The notes beneath the pieces were generated by a model. It searched no databases and had not been told where the DNA came from. It saw only the letters and a program-made list of their open reading frames with translations. From Acinetobacter pragensis (lineage in GTDB: Bacteria; Pseudomonadota; Gammaproteobacteria; Pseudomonadales; Moraxellaceae), in NCBI RefSeq assembly GCF_001605895.1, contig NZ_LUAW01000014.1, positions 62,001 to 126,000 on the forward strand: a stretch of DNA of 64,000 bases, in the 5' to 3' direction. A program made the translations under genes and the position numbers. Of the stretch, positions 26,208-34,071 are shown piece by piece (position 1 is the first letter of the stretch; the number at the start of each line of letters is the position of its first letter).

Positions 26208-27515
26208 ATGAAGAAAACCTCAAATCCATTTTTTTACGGCTGGTGGATTGTGCTGGCGCTTATGGCGGTTTCAGGCACAGCCATTGCTTTAACTATCACC
26301 ACTTTCAATATTTACCTGAATGCATTTACGCAGCAGGCTGGTATCAGTGCAACGCAGTTTGCCTTATGTTCGACAATTATCAATATTACAGTAATGCTGT
26401 TTTCGCCCAAAGTTGGAAAAATCCTGCAGGCGCATACCCAAAAAGCCTTATTGTTTTTCTTAACAGGTTTTTGCTTGAGTTATGCCGCATTTTCCATGGT
26501 CAACAGTATCATGGTGCTATATGTCACAGCGGCGCTGTTCGGATTTTTTTCTACAGGTTTGACTTTTATTCCGCCCAATATATTGGTGAACCGCTGGTTT
26601 GCAGAAAAGAAAGGCTTGGCGATGAGCATTGCGCTTTCGGGCAGTGCATTCTTTGGAATGGTGTTAAGTAAATATATTACCTACTGCATTCAGCATTTCA
26701 GTCTGGCGTTTGCTTATCAGACGGTGGCGGCGATCATGTTTGCAGCAGGAGCCGTGCTGATTGTCTTTATCATCAAAGACAGCCCAGAAAGCATGGGCTT
26801 AAAAGCATATGGCGAAGCGCGGGCGGTTAAGCAGTCTGTGCCGGAAAATCAAATCGCGCTTGTGCATTTGGCGCCTGCGGTATTAAAGAAAAAGCCTTTT
26901 TTCTGGTCTATGCTGGCGGCTCAATTTTTGGTGGGTTTTGTCGGCGGCGGTATTGTGCTGCAGCTGCCGGTTTATCTGCAAAATACTTTTGGCATGGAGC
27001 AGGCATCAACGCTGCTGGTGATCACGCTAGGCATTATGATTTTTGCAAAAGTGGGATTAGGCTGGCTGTACGACAAATTTGGATCGCTTAAAACGACTGC
27101 ATTGGTGGCGGCATCGGTTTTACTGACTTGTACGGCTTTTATTTTTACTGTTTCTGCAGATATGTGGATGCTGGGGCTATTTGGTGTGATGTTTTGGGGC
27201 GTTGGCAACTGCATAGGCACGGTAACGCCGGCTGTTGTGGCCTCCAAAACTTATGGCCCTGCATATTATGGCGAAGTTTACGGTATCTGCTTGCGCTTTC
27301 AGACACTGGGTATTGCCACTGGCGTTCCGGCAATTTCAATGATTGCCGCCGCGACAGGTTCATTCACTGTCGTTTGGATGCTTTGCTCAGTGTTAAGCAT
27401 TTTATTGCTGGGATTTTATGTCCTTGGCTTGCGTGGAAGCCAAGAGTACCGCAGAAATACAGAAGAAAATTCGATTGAATTAAAAAACAGCATGCCGCTG
27501 CAGCCAGCAGGTTGA
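26208..27515 (+). CDS. MFS transporter (OFA-like), probable aromatic acid importer
   Basis: This 435-residue inner-membrane protein has about 12 hydrophobic segments. It starts FFYGWWIVLALM, typical of oxalate/formate-antiporter-like MFS proteins, and carries VNRWFAEKKGLAMSIALSGS between helices 4 and 5. AGGGAAAG precedes the ATG at 26208; the frame opens eight codons earlier without a site. Located between the IclR and hydroxylase genes, it likely imports the hydroxylase substrate (inference). Confidence 0.9.
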   Translation: MKKTSNPFFYGWWIVLALMAVSGTAIALTITTFNIYLNAFTQQAGISATQFALCSTIINITVMLFSPKVGKILQAHTQKALLFFLTGFCLSYAAFSMVNSIMVLYVTAALFGFFSTGLTFIPPNILVNRWFAEKKGLAMSIALSGSAFFGMVLSKYITYCIQHFSLAFAYQTVAAIMFAAGAVLIVFIIKDSPESMGLKAYGEARAVKQSVPENQIALVHLAPAVLKKKPFFWSMLAAQFLVGFVGGGIVLQLPVYLQNTFGMEQASTLLVITLGIMIFAKVGLGWLYDKFGSLKTTALVAASVLLTCTAFIFTVSADMWMLGLFGVMFWGVGNCIGTVTPAVVASKTYGPAYYGEVYGICLRFQTLGIATGVPAISMIAAATGSFTVVWMLCSVLSILLLGFYVLGLRGSQEYRRNTEENSIELKNSMPLQPAG

Positions 27516-27559
27516 GTGGTTAGGTATCTATTTATTGTAATGAAGACAAGGAGTTCAAT

Positions 27560-29269
27560 ATGCATTTTCCAGCGGCAGAGCCAAGAAAATCACTGTATTA
27601 CAATTATCAAGTTTTTCCGCATTATCATGGCGCTTCATTTGAAACGGTAGATGATCAAACCGTCACCGTAGTCGGTGCCGGACCAATTGGCATGACTGCC
27701 GCCTTACTGCTGGCCAAGCAGGGCGTCAAAGTTATTTTAATGTCAGCCGAACTGCAGCTCTCTGAAGGCAGCCGCGCACTGGTTTACACCAAGCGTTCCA
27801 TGGAGATTTTGCAGGCTGCGGGCGCTGCTGAAGGCATTATGACTAAAGCGCTGCCTTGGACGCACGGCAATTCAATCTATAAAGGTCAAATCGCTTTTCG
27901 CATGGCATCACCGGTCAATGAACATGATCAATTTGCGCCATTAAACAATCTGCAGCAAAACTGGCTGGAGCATTTTCTGCTGGAAGCCATTCACAAACAG
28001 CCGAACATAGAAGTGCGCTGGGGCAATAAAGTCGTCGATCATGAGCAAGCGGATGATCAAGTCACCTTAAGCATCGAAACACCGGAAGGCATTTATCAGC
28101 ATATTGCGAAGTGGGTGGTGGCAGCGGATGGCGGGCGTTCCCCAATTCGGGAGCGCATGAAATTGCGGATGGAAGGTGCAAGCTACGAAGGGCGGTTTGT
28201 CATTGCGGATATCCGTATAAAATTAGATTATCCAACAGAGCGATTGGCTTACTTCTCTCCAGACTGGAATCCGGGCAATACCATTCTGATGCACCGTGAG
28301 CCCGACAGTATTTGGCGTTTTGATTATCAGCTCGATCCTGCTGTTTCTCCAGAAGAGGCTTTGCTGCCGGAAAACTTGCATAAAGCCGTCAATGATCAGC
28401 TCAAGATGATTGGCAAAGATCATTTGGAATGGGAAATGGACTGGAGCACGGTATATTCTGCGCGGGCGCTGACCTTGGATAATTATGTGCATAACCGGAT
28501 TGTTTTTGCCGGTGATGCCGCGCATCTGTTGCCGATTTTTGGTGTACGCGGCGCAAATACCGGTTTTCAGGACGCGCAGGATTTGGCATGGAAACTGGCA
28601 GCAGTGGTGAAGGGCTGGGCGGCTGAAAAGCTTTTAGAGAGCTACAGCTGTGACCGCGTGGGCGCAGCCCGTGAAATTATTGCAGAGGCTGGAAAATCCA
28701 CCCGCTTTATGGCGCCGCCGACAGAAGGTTACCGTCTGCTGCGCAATGCGGTGCTTTCGTTGTCTTTGGAGCACGAGTTTGTGCGTCCGCTGTATCATTG
28801 GCGCACATCGCGCCCGCATGCCTACACGCATTCGCCGTTGAACAGCCAGAATGATGATAATGCGCAAATGAGCGAATTGACCGAAAATGGCGCGCTGATT
28901 CCCAATCTGAAATTTGCCGATGGCGATTATTTGTATAATGCCATTTCAGGAAAATTCACAGTGCTGGCATTGACCGAACACGGCCAGCTTCCTGCACAGC
29001 TGCAGCCTGAAATTCAAGCACTGAAAGCGCAAGGTGTGCCTGTCCAAATTATTGCTTTGGCACAGGACGGCGTTACTGTGAATGGGGCAGACAAGACTTT
29101 CATGATTGAAGAAAATATTGCGGCTGAGCGCCTGTTTGCCCAAACTGGAGCGATTTATCTCGTGCGCCCAGGGCATCATATTAATGGCCGCTGGATGACT
29201 TATCGTGAAAATGCCATTACACAAACGTTTCAACAATTTCTTCAAGCTGCCGAAGGAGCTGCTGCATGA
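27560..29269 (+). CDS. mhaA: FAD-dependent aromatic hydroxylase, MhaA-like (3-hydroxyphenylacetate 6-hydroxylase)
   Basis: This 569-residue class A flavoprotein monooxygenase has the FAD GxGxxG loop VVGAGPIGMTAA (about 36-47), the DG motif in VVAADGGRSPIRE, the FAGDAAHLLPIFGVRGANTGFQDA ribose-FAD motif split across about 315-337, and a C-terminal thioredoxin-like domain. The small gene overlapping its end is DUF2783-like, matching the two-component 3-hydroxyphenylacetate hydroxylase MhaAB described in Pseudomonas putida U, which makes homogentisate. Context (fahA, maiA) agrees. MhpA-like or 3-hydroxybenzoate activity is the alternative. Confidence 0.85.
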   Translation: MHFPAAEPRKSLYYNYQVFPHYHGASFETVDDQTVTVVGAGPIGMTAALLLAKQGVKVILMSAELQLSEGSRALVYTKRSMEILQAAGAAEGIMTKALPWTHGNSIYKGQIAFRMASPVNEHDQFAPLNNLQQNWLEHFLLEAIHKQPNIEVRWGNKVVDHEQADDQVTLSIETPEGIYQHIAKWVVAADGGRSPIRERMKLRMEGASYEGRFVIADIRIKLDYPTERLAYFSPDWNPGNTILMHREPDSIWRFDYQLDPAVSPEEALLPENLHKAVNDQLKMIGKDHLEWEMDWSTVYSARALTLDNYVHNRIVFAGDAAHLLPIFGVRGANTGFQDAQDLAWKLAAVVKGWAAEKLLESYSCDRVGAAREIIAEAGKSTRFMAPPTEGYRLLRNAVLSLSLEHEFVRPLYHWRTSRPHAYTHSPLNSQNDDNAQMSELTENGALIPNLKFADGDYLYNAISGKFTVLALTEHGQLPAQLQPEIQALKAQGVPVQIIALAQDGVTVNGADKTFMIEENIAAERLFAQTGAIYLVRPGHHINGRWMTYRENAITQTFQQFLQAAEGAAA

Positions 29270-29451
29270 ATGCTATTTCCATTCCAGATTTAGAACAAGT
29301 CTATGACCTGCTGGCCGAAACTTTAGATGCTGTGCCGGAACAAAAGCGCGAGCTGTTTCTGGTCAAGCTGGCCCTGTTGAGCGCCAATCAAATACAGGAT
29401 GGAGCGGCATTTTTGCAGCTCATTCATCAGGCCAAAGTATTTGAAGATTAA
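29266..29451 (+). CDS. mhaB: Small DUF2783-like protein, MhaB-like coupling partner
   Basis: This 61-residue, mostly helical acidic protein has no membrane segment. The central ELFLVKLALLSANQIQDG stretch resembles DUF2783, a family encoded next to flavin hydroxylases. Its ATG overlaps the hydroxylase stop by four bases, so translation is coupled. In the P. putida U system the small partner MhaB is needed for productive hydroxylation. The family assignment is from memory of the pattern and should be confirmed by profile search. Confidence 0.75.
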   Translation: MNAISIPDLEQVYDLLAETLDAVPEQKRELFLVKLALLSANQIQDGAAFLQLIHQAKVFED

Positions 29452-29466
29452 TTCTTCCCTTTGATG

Positions 29467-29506
29467 TGAAAAATCCTAGCCGCTGCACAGTGTCTGGGAT
29501 TTTTTA
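29467..29506 (+). terminator. Terminator of the mhaAB operon
   Basis: AAAATCC...GGATTTT with additional imperfect pairs and a T6 run lies about 15-50 bases after the small gene. Confidence 0.7.
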
Positions 29507-29580
29507 TTGCAGTGTTGCCGGAAGGGTTAAGAATTGCTGAGATAAGCGGGCAGATAAAATAGGGATATTTAGGAAGCGCC

Positions 29581-30024
29581 TTACAGAATATCTTTCTGCA
29601 AATTATGTATGCTAGGGATGCTGGTGTAGCGCAGCACGCGGTAACCGGCTTCCTGCAGCATGGAATCTCGCTCTGCATCTTCTTTTTCTTTGCCGAGATG
29701 GCTTGGATCATCCAGTTCAATAATCACGACGACATTGCAGTCTTTATCCAGCAGTACAAAGTCAGTCACTTTACGGTTGAACTGATTGCGGATTTTATAA
29801 TTTTGATTGGTAATTAATGCGCTGAACGCCACCTGCGCTAAAACATGGTGCTGCGGAAAAGCACTGATTAGGCGTGTGTACATTTTGCTTTCAAAGGGGG
29901 TAATGACACGTTTAGGAAAATATTTCTGTTTGCTGAAAAACAGACGAGGAAACAGAATGCAAATTAATGCAAAACTTGCCAGACAGCCAATGATAAAAAA
30001 AATACTTTGAGATAAATCGAACAC
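29581..30024 (-). CDS. Membrane-anchored DUF2726 protein
   Basis: The protein (about 147 residues) begins with one hydrophobic segment (SIFFIIGCLASFALICILF) and continues into a DUF2726 domain: TPFESKMYTRLISAFPQHHVLAQVAFSAL, VTDFVLLDKDCNVVVIIELDD, and a late GYRVLRY. The fold is nuclease-like in related families, but activity is unproven. The start is uncertain: the frame runs to 30057, inside a tRNA terminator hairpin, so I placed it at the GTG at 30024. Neither has a good ribosome site. Confidence 0.7.
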   Translation of the reverse strand: MFDLSQSIFFIIGCLASFALICILFPRLFFSKQKYFPKRVITPFESKMYTRLISAFPQHHVLAQVAFSALITNQNYKIRNQFNRKVTDFVLLDKDCNVVVIIELDDPSHLGKEKEDAERDSMLQEAGYRVLRYTSIPSIHNLQKDIL

Positions 30025-30045
30025 AGGAACTTTTGCTATACCGAA

Positions 30046-30077
30046 GAAAAAGCCCACGTCATAATGCGTGGGCTTTT
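30046..30077 (-). terminator. Terminator of tRNA-Asn copy 1
   Basis: AAAAGCCCACG pairs with CGTGGGCTTTT downstream of the tRNA on the minus strand. An identical hairpin follows the second copy. Confidence 0.85.
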
Positions 30078-30083
30078 AAAATT

Positions 30084-30159
30084 TGGCTCTCCAACCTGGG
30101 CTCGAACCAGGGACCTGCGGATTAACAGTCCGTCGCTCTACCGACTGAGCTATTGGAGA
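30084..30159 (-). tRNA. tRNA-Asn (GTT), copy 1
   Basis: This 76-base tRNA has encoded CCA. The acceptor stem TCTCCAA/TTGGAGA, the D-arm AGCTCAGTCGGTAGAGC, anticodon GTT in CTGTTAA, and the T-loop GGTTCGAGCC are all present. It is identical to copy 2 at 30670. Confidence 0.97.
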
Positions 30160-30528
30160 ATCTGAAGCGGATTCTAGACACCTCAGCCCATAAGGTCAAG
30201 ACAGAATGTTGAAAAAACTCGAAATTGCTGCTTAATCGAAGTAAAAATAATCAACATGCAGCATTTTACCGCGGCGTGTGAATGTAAGGCAGGTGGACAG
30301 TAAAACAGTCATAGCGGAATGGGCCTATATTTTGATGCCATGCTGGCGGCTGCATTCGAGCCAGATATGGCCTAAGCCGCTGCATTTTAAAGTTATGCAA
30401 GGGAGGGGGGAGAAGGCTCTGCGGGTTCGATACAGGTAAATTCATTGGCTTATATTTTTCATTATTTATGCCGTTTTGTCTTAAAAATGAGTTTAGGCAG
30501 AGATGCTGCATCTTTCGATTAAGTTGGT

Positions 30529-30598
30529 AAAACTGAAAACTGAAAACTGAAAACTGAAAACTGAAAACTGAAAACTGAAAACTGAAAACTGAAAACTG
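30529..30598. repeat. Ten tandem copies of the 7-bp unit AAAACTG
   Basis: Ten uninterrupted units (70 bases) lie between the two tRNA-Asn genes. The unit length, not a multiple of three, and the lack of spacers mark a simple VNTR rather than a CRISPR. It is likely prone to slippage and copy-number change. Confidence 0.97.
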
Positions 30599-30630
30599 AA
30601 AAGCAGGTGATAAAAGATAAATGCAGGAAT

Positions 30631-30663
30631 AAAAAAAGCCCACGTCATAATGCGTGGGCTTTT
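30631..30663 (-). terminator. Terminator of tRNA-Asn copy 2
   Basis: The same hairpin as at 30046 (CCCACG/CGTGGG core) with a longer A tract, which is a T tract on the transcript. Confidence 0.85.
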
Positions 30664-30669
30664 AGAATT

Positions 30670-30745
30670 TGGCTCTCCAACCTGGGCTCGAACCAGGGAC
30701 CTGCGGATTAACAGTCCGTCGCTCTACCGACTGAGCTATTGGAGA
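30670..30745 (-). tRNA. tRNA-Asn (GTT), copy 2
   Basis: Identical in all 76 bases to the copy at 30084. The duplication includes the downstream terminator, with a period of 586 bases. Confidence 0.97.
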
Positions 30746-30995
30746 ATCTGCATGCGATTATAAGGAGATTTCCTAGAGGGTCAAGTGAAAACTGTCATCT
30801 TTCTATCATTTTTGAACTATATGCTTTTTATTTAAACAAAAGAGTTCGGTTTTTAAATTTACAGCCGGAAAGCCTTGCAATAGGAAAATTCACTTGCTAG
30901 TCTGATTTTAACAACAGAGAGTTTAAGCGCGAGCTTAAACGGTGTGGATTTAAACCAACTTGCCAGCACTAAAATGGCTAAACAGGAGAAAGCGA

Positions 30996-31439
30996 ATGAA
31001 TGCGCTGACTATTTCTCATCTATTTTCAAATTTTCAATCTTATCAAGACCAGTATCTTTCAATTCTGCAGAATGCTGAACAATACTTTACGCCCGTAGAA
31101 GATGCCTATATTCATGTATGGCCGGCTGCAAGACAGCCGCTGTATCTGGGGGATTTACTGCAGCTGTGGCTAAGTGATAAATGGATTGTAAATACAAAAA
31201 AAGCGCCATTAATCAATACTGTTTTACGCGATAAAGCGAAGCCTGCGCCTGAGTTTGACCGCTATGTATTTTGCCTGCAAGGCAACTTGCTGACAGGTCA
31301 GAATGCAGCACAGGCATGGTCCATTCAAGGCTCGCAGCGTGAAGCATTCAATCTGGAAGGCTTATTTCAGTTCTACTGCATCTTTAAAAGCTTAAACCGT
31401 CCAAAACCTCAAGTAAAACCATTGCCGCAGCTGATCTAA
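30996..31439 (+). CDS. Hypothetical protein
   Basis: This 147-residue soluble protein is rich in aromatic and Gln residues, with no signal peptide or known motif. The ATG at 30996 has AGGAGAAAG upstream, a strong ribosome site; the frame opens 12 codons earlier with TTG and no site. It lies alone downstream of the tRNA genes in the opposite direction. I do not recognise it. Confidence 0.75.
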   Translation: MNALTISHLFSNFQSYQDQYLSILQNAEQYFTPVEDAYIHVWPAARQPLYLGDLLQLWLSDKWIVNTKKAPLINTVLRDKAKPAPEFDRYVFCLQGNLLTGQNAAQAWSIQGSQREAFNLEGLFQFYCIFKSLNRPKPQVKPLPQLI

Positions 31440-31554
31440 GAGGCCAAATGCAATGCGCTGGGAGACTCAGCTGCGCAGCAGAAGATCTATCCCAGCATTG
31501 ATTTTATATGAGTCTCAGACGGGTAGAGCAGTGTTCTATTTTGAACATAAAAGC

Positions 31555-31989
31555 TTAAGGGCGGATGATCATGCACGTTGCAGTGGCATGGGCATACAGC
31601 TTGCCGTCTTCATCTAGAATTTTCCCTTCTGAAATGCCTAAATTCTTACTGATATTGATCAGTGTGCCGACAGCCAAAAGCTCTTTGTTTTGAGGGATTG
31701 GGCGGCACATTTTAATATTTAAATCGATGGTGCCATAGCCTACGCCAGCTTCCAGCATAGTATGAATGGCGCAGCCAGTCACTGAATCTAAAACAGTTGC
31801 CGCGAAACCGCCATGTACGCTGCCCAGCGGGTTTAAATGACGGTGATCTGCTGTTGCTTTAAAGCTGATGCTTCCTTCAGAAACTTTAAAAGGCTGCATA
31901 GGAATTGTCTCGCTGATGCTTGCAGGGGGGATTTTGCCGTCACACATGGCCTGTAATAGCTGTAGTCCTGTCATTTCTTTTGGATGCAT
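31555..31989 (-). CDS. PaaI-type hotdog-fold thioesterase
   Basis: This 144-residue cytoplasmic protein has the hotdog thioesterase signature LGSVHGGFAATVLDSVTGCAIH (given here as the segment near residues 62-83) and a DLNIKMCRPIP strand. Family members hydrolyse acyl- or aryl-acyl-CoA thioesters. The start at 31989 has AGGAAG upstream; the longer frame to 32016 does not. Confidence 0.9.
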   Translation of the reverse strand: MHPKEMTGLQLLQAMCDGKIPPASISETIPMQPFKVSEGSISFKATADHRHLNPLGSVHGGFAATVLDSVTGCAIHTMLEAGVGYGTIDLNIKMCRPIPQNKELLAVGTLINISKNLGISEGKILDEDGKLYAHATATCMIIRP

Positions 31990-32111
31990 TCTGTTCTTCC
32001 TGTATTTATTTAACATCTAGTTCCTTTTTGGAACTTAATATTATTAAACAAAATTCACCCGCGGGCGTCAATGCGCAGTTTTGAATTCATCAGTACATTT
32101 ATTGGTCTGTA

Positions 32112-32351
32112 TTAGGTGAGATAGGCTTTATCAAAGCTGTCAAATTGGCGCAGGATTTTCATGGCAATTTCTTCGCCTGTCGCCCACGTTGTCACAGCTG
32201 TTTTAGGATTGACATCAATGATATCTAAATTCAGGCAGAGGGTCTGAGTACTTTGAATAATAATGAATTGAGGGGAGCGGGGCTTTAAGCTTTTTGCAAT
32301 GTAGTGCTTCAGATTTTCTTTCTGGTAAACATCGATAATTTTATAGCGCAT
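32112..32351 (-). CDS. Small hypothetical protein
   Basis: This 79-residue frame has protein-like composition but no recognisable motif, signal or membrane segment. Neither the ATG at 32351 nor the in-frame GTG at 32366 has a clear ribosome site. It may be a real small gene of the genus. Confidence 0.4.
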   Translation of the reverse strand: MRYKIIDVYQKENLKHYIAKSLKPRSPQFIIIQSTQTLCLNLDIIDVNPKTAVTTWATGEEIAMKILRQFDSFDKAYLT

Positions 32352-32563
32352 GACGTGCTTGATCACTTCTATAAGAGAGTGTTGCTGTATTTTAAAGTTT
32401 AAGCATGTGTTATTGCAAAGAGATTATTGTTTCAAAATTCATGATTAAAACTTAGCCATCTTTTTGTATGTGCTTTATATATAAAAAGAAGCCATGATGA
32501 ACAGCGGTTTTTAGAATACTTAGATTGGCATTCGAATTTTAAAAAGTGACAGAGGGAATAAAG

Positions 32564-32982
32564 ATGAAAGTGAGCTGTTTATGCGCTAAAACTGTTTTTG
32601 AAGCAGAATTAAAAAATCATGATGTGCATGCTTGCCACTGTTCTATGTGCCGGCAGCAATCCAGCGGTGTGCTGATGAGTATTGATATTGAGCCCGGCAG
32701 TTTACGGTTTGAGGATCAAGCGTATTTAAGCCTGTTTAAGTCATCTGAATGGGGCGAGCGCGGGTTCTCAGCTACTGCGGAACAACGCTGTTTTGGCGTA
32801 CGCAGGACGGCAGTTATTGCAATATTAATGTCTTTGCGCTGCAGGAGCCGCCGGAGGATTTAAAACTGACGACTGAAATCTATATTGACCATAAGCCTGA
32901 TTTTTACCAGTTTAAATATTCCAGAGAACAGCTGACCGAGGCAGATGTCGTGGCGTTATTCTCCCAAGATGAAAAAGATTAA
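32564..32982 (+). pseudogene. GFA/CENP-V-family zinc protein broken by a frameshift
   Basis: Members of the glutathione-dependent formaldehyde-activating (GFA) family bind zinc through Cys clusters. The first frame shows CLC (near residue 5) and CHCSMC (near 24-29). It then leaves frame after WGERGF, and the second frame resumes with SYCGTTLFWRTQDGSY and runs to 32982. The expected text at the junction is F-C-S-Y-C, which needs one extra G near 32768; that base is missing. A sequencing error is possible; if real, the C-terminal zinc site is lost. AGAGGGA precedes the ATG. Confidence 0.8.
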
Positions 32983-33128
32983 TAAGGTAAGATGAATGAT
33001 GGCGTTTTTGAATTGCAGGATTCAGTCATCTGTAATGTTTATAAATTGAATCAGAAAAACGATATAGATTTAATGGGATAGTTTCGATATATCTATAGCA
33101 TCATGCTATTGGATAAGGATGCTCAAGC

Positions 33129-33965
33129 ATGCTGTTTAAAATTTGCATTGCCATGCTGGCTTTTGCGGCAAATTCAGTTTTATGCCGTTTGGCGCTGGCT
33201 GAACAGCAGATTGACCCGATGAGTTTTAGTCTGATTCGGGTCGGCAGCGGAGCGGCGGTTTTGCTGCTGCTTTATTTATTCTCTAAAAATATAGACAAAA
33301 TAGAATGGAATATTAAAAACGGTTTTTTTCTTGCATTGTATATAGTCGCTTTTTCTTTGGCTTATGTGCATATCGATGCCGGTGTGGGGGCGTTGCTGCT
33401 CTTTGGTACAGTTCAGCTATGCATGGTGGGCTATGGCATCTGTCATGGTGAAAAAATCAATGCGCGCCGCGGCACTGGCTTGGCAATTGCAATTTTAGGC
33501 ATATGCATTCTGCTGCTGCCGGGGGCATCTGCGCCAAATCTTATTTATGCTGCGGTTATGGTGCTGTCAGGAATTGGCTGGGCCATGTACAGCATCGCGG
33601 GTAAAAATATGCAGAATCCGATGGCCAGTTCTTTGGCGAATTTCATTATGGCGATTCCTTTTGTCTTACTGGCTTATATCGTTTTTTACAGTCAGAGTTT
33701 TGTACAGCCTAGAGGAATGGTTTTAGCCATGCTGTCAGGCGGTTTAGCGTCCAGCGGCGCTTATGTCCTGTGGTACGCCATTGTGAAGCAGATTGACCGT
33801 GTAACGGCCAGCAGCGTGCAGCTGTCTGTACCATGTTTGGCCATTATTGGCGGCGCATTGTTTATAGGTGAACCTTTGAGTTTGCGCATTATAGTTTCAG
33901 CGGCAATTGTTTTGGCTGGGATTGGCTTGGTGATTTGGGCTTCGTCAGAGAAAAAGAATGTTTAG
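33129..33965 (+). CDS. EamA/DMT-family transporter
   Basis: This 278-residue inner-membrane protein has about ten transmembrane helices in two EamA repeats. The second repeat ends with GGALFIGEPLSLRIIVSAAIVLAGI, a normal DMT pattern (residues near 238-262). The substrate is unknown; metabolite or amino-acid export is common in the family. AAGGA is about nine bases before the ATG. Closed by a strong terminator. Confidence 0.9.
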   Translation: MLFKICIAMLAFAANSVLCRLALAEQQIDPMSFSLIRVGSGAAVLLLLYLFSKNIDKIEWNIKNGFFLALYIVAFSLAYVHIDAGVGALLLFGTVQLCMVGYGICHGEKINARRGTGLAIAILGICILLLPGASAPNLIYAAVMVLSGIGWAMYSIAGKNMQNPMASSLANFIMAIPFVLLAYIVFYSQSFVQPRGMVLAMLSGGLASSGAYVLWYAIVKQIDRVTASSVQLSVPCLAIIGGALFIGEPLSLRIIVSAAIVLAGIGLVIWASSEKKNV

Positions 33966-34023
33966 AAAACTAAGGGAAATGATTCAATCGTACATGTTTT
34001 GAAGCTGTTAAATTCAAACCATA

Positions 34024-34053
34024 AAAAACCCCGCGAAATTTGCGGGGTTTTAA
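34024..34053. terminator. Bidirectional terminator between the EamA and aminotransferase genes
   Basis: AAAACCCCGC pairs with GCGGGGTTTT around GAAATTT between convergent genes. Confidence 0.9.
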
Positions 34054-34071
34054 AAATCTAAGCGCTAAGTC

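Noticed and set aside
30529..30598. CRISPR array
   Set aside because: The units are 7 bases with no spacers; it is a simple tandem repeat.
30266..30643. 125-codon minus-strand frame across the heptamer repeat
   Set aside because: Its N-terminal part is just the translated AAAACTG repeat and the rest has no protein-like pattern.
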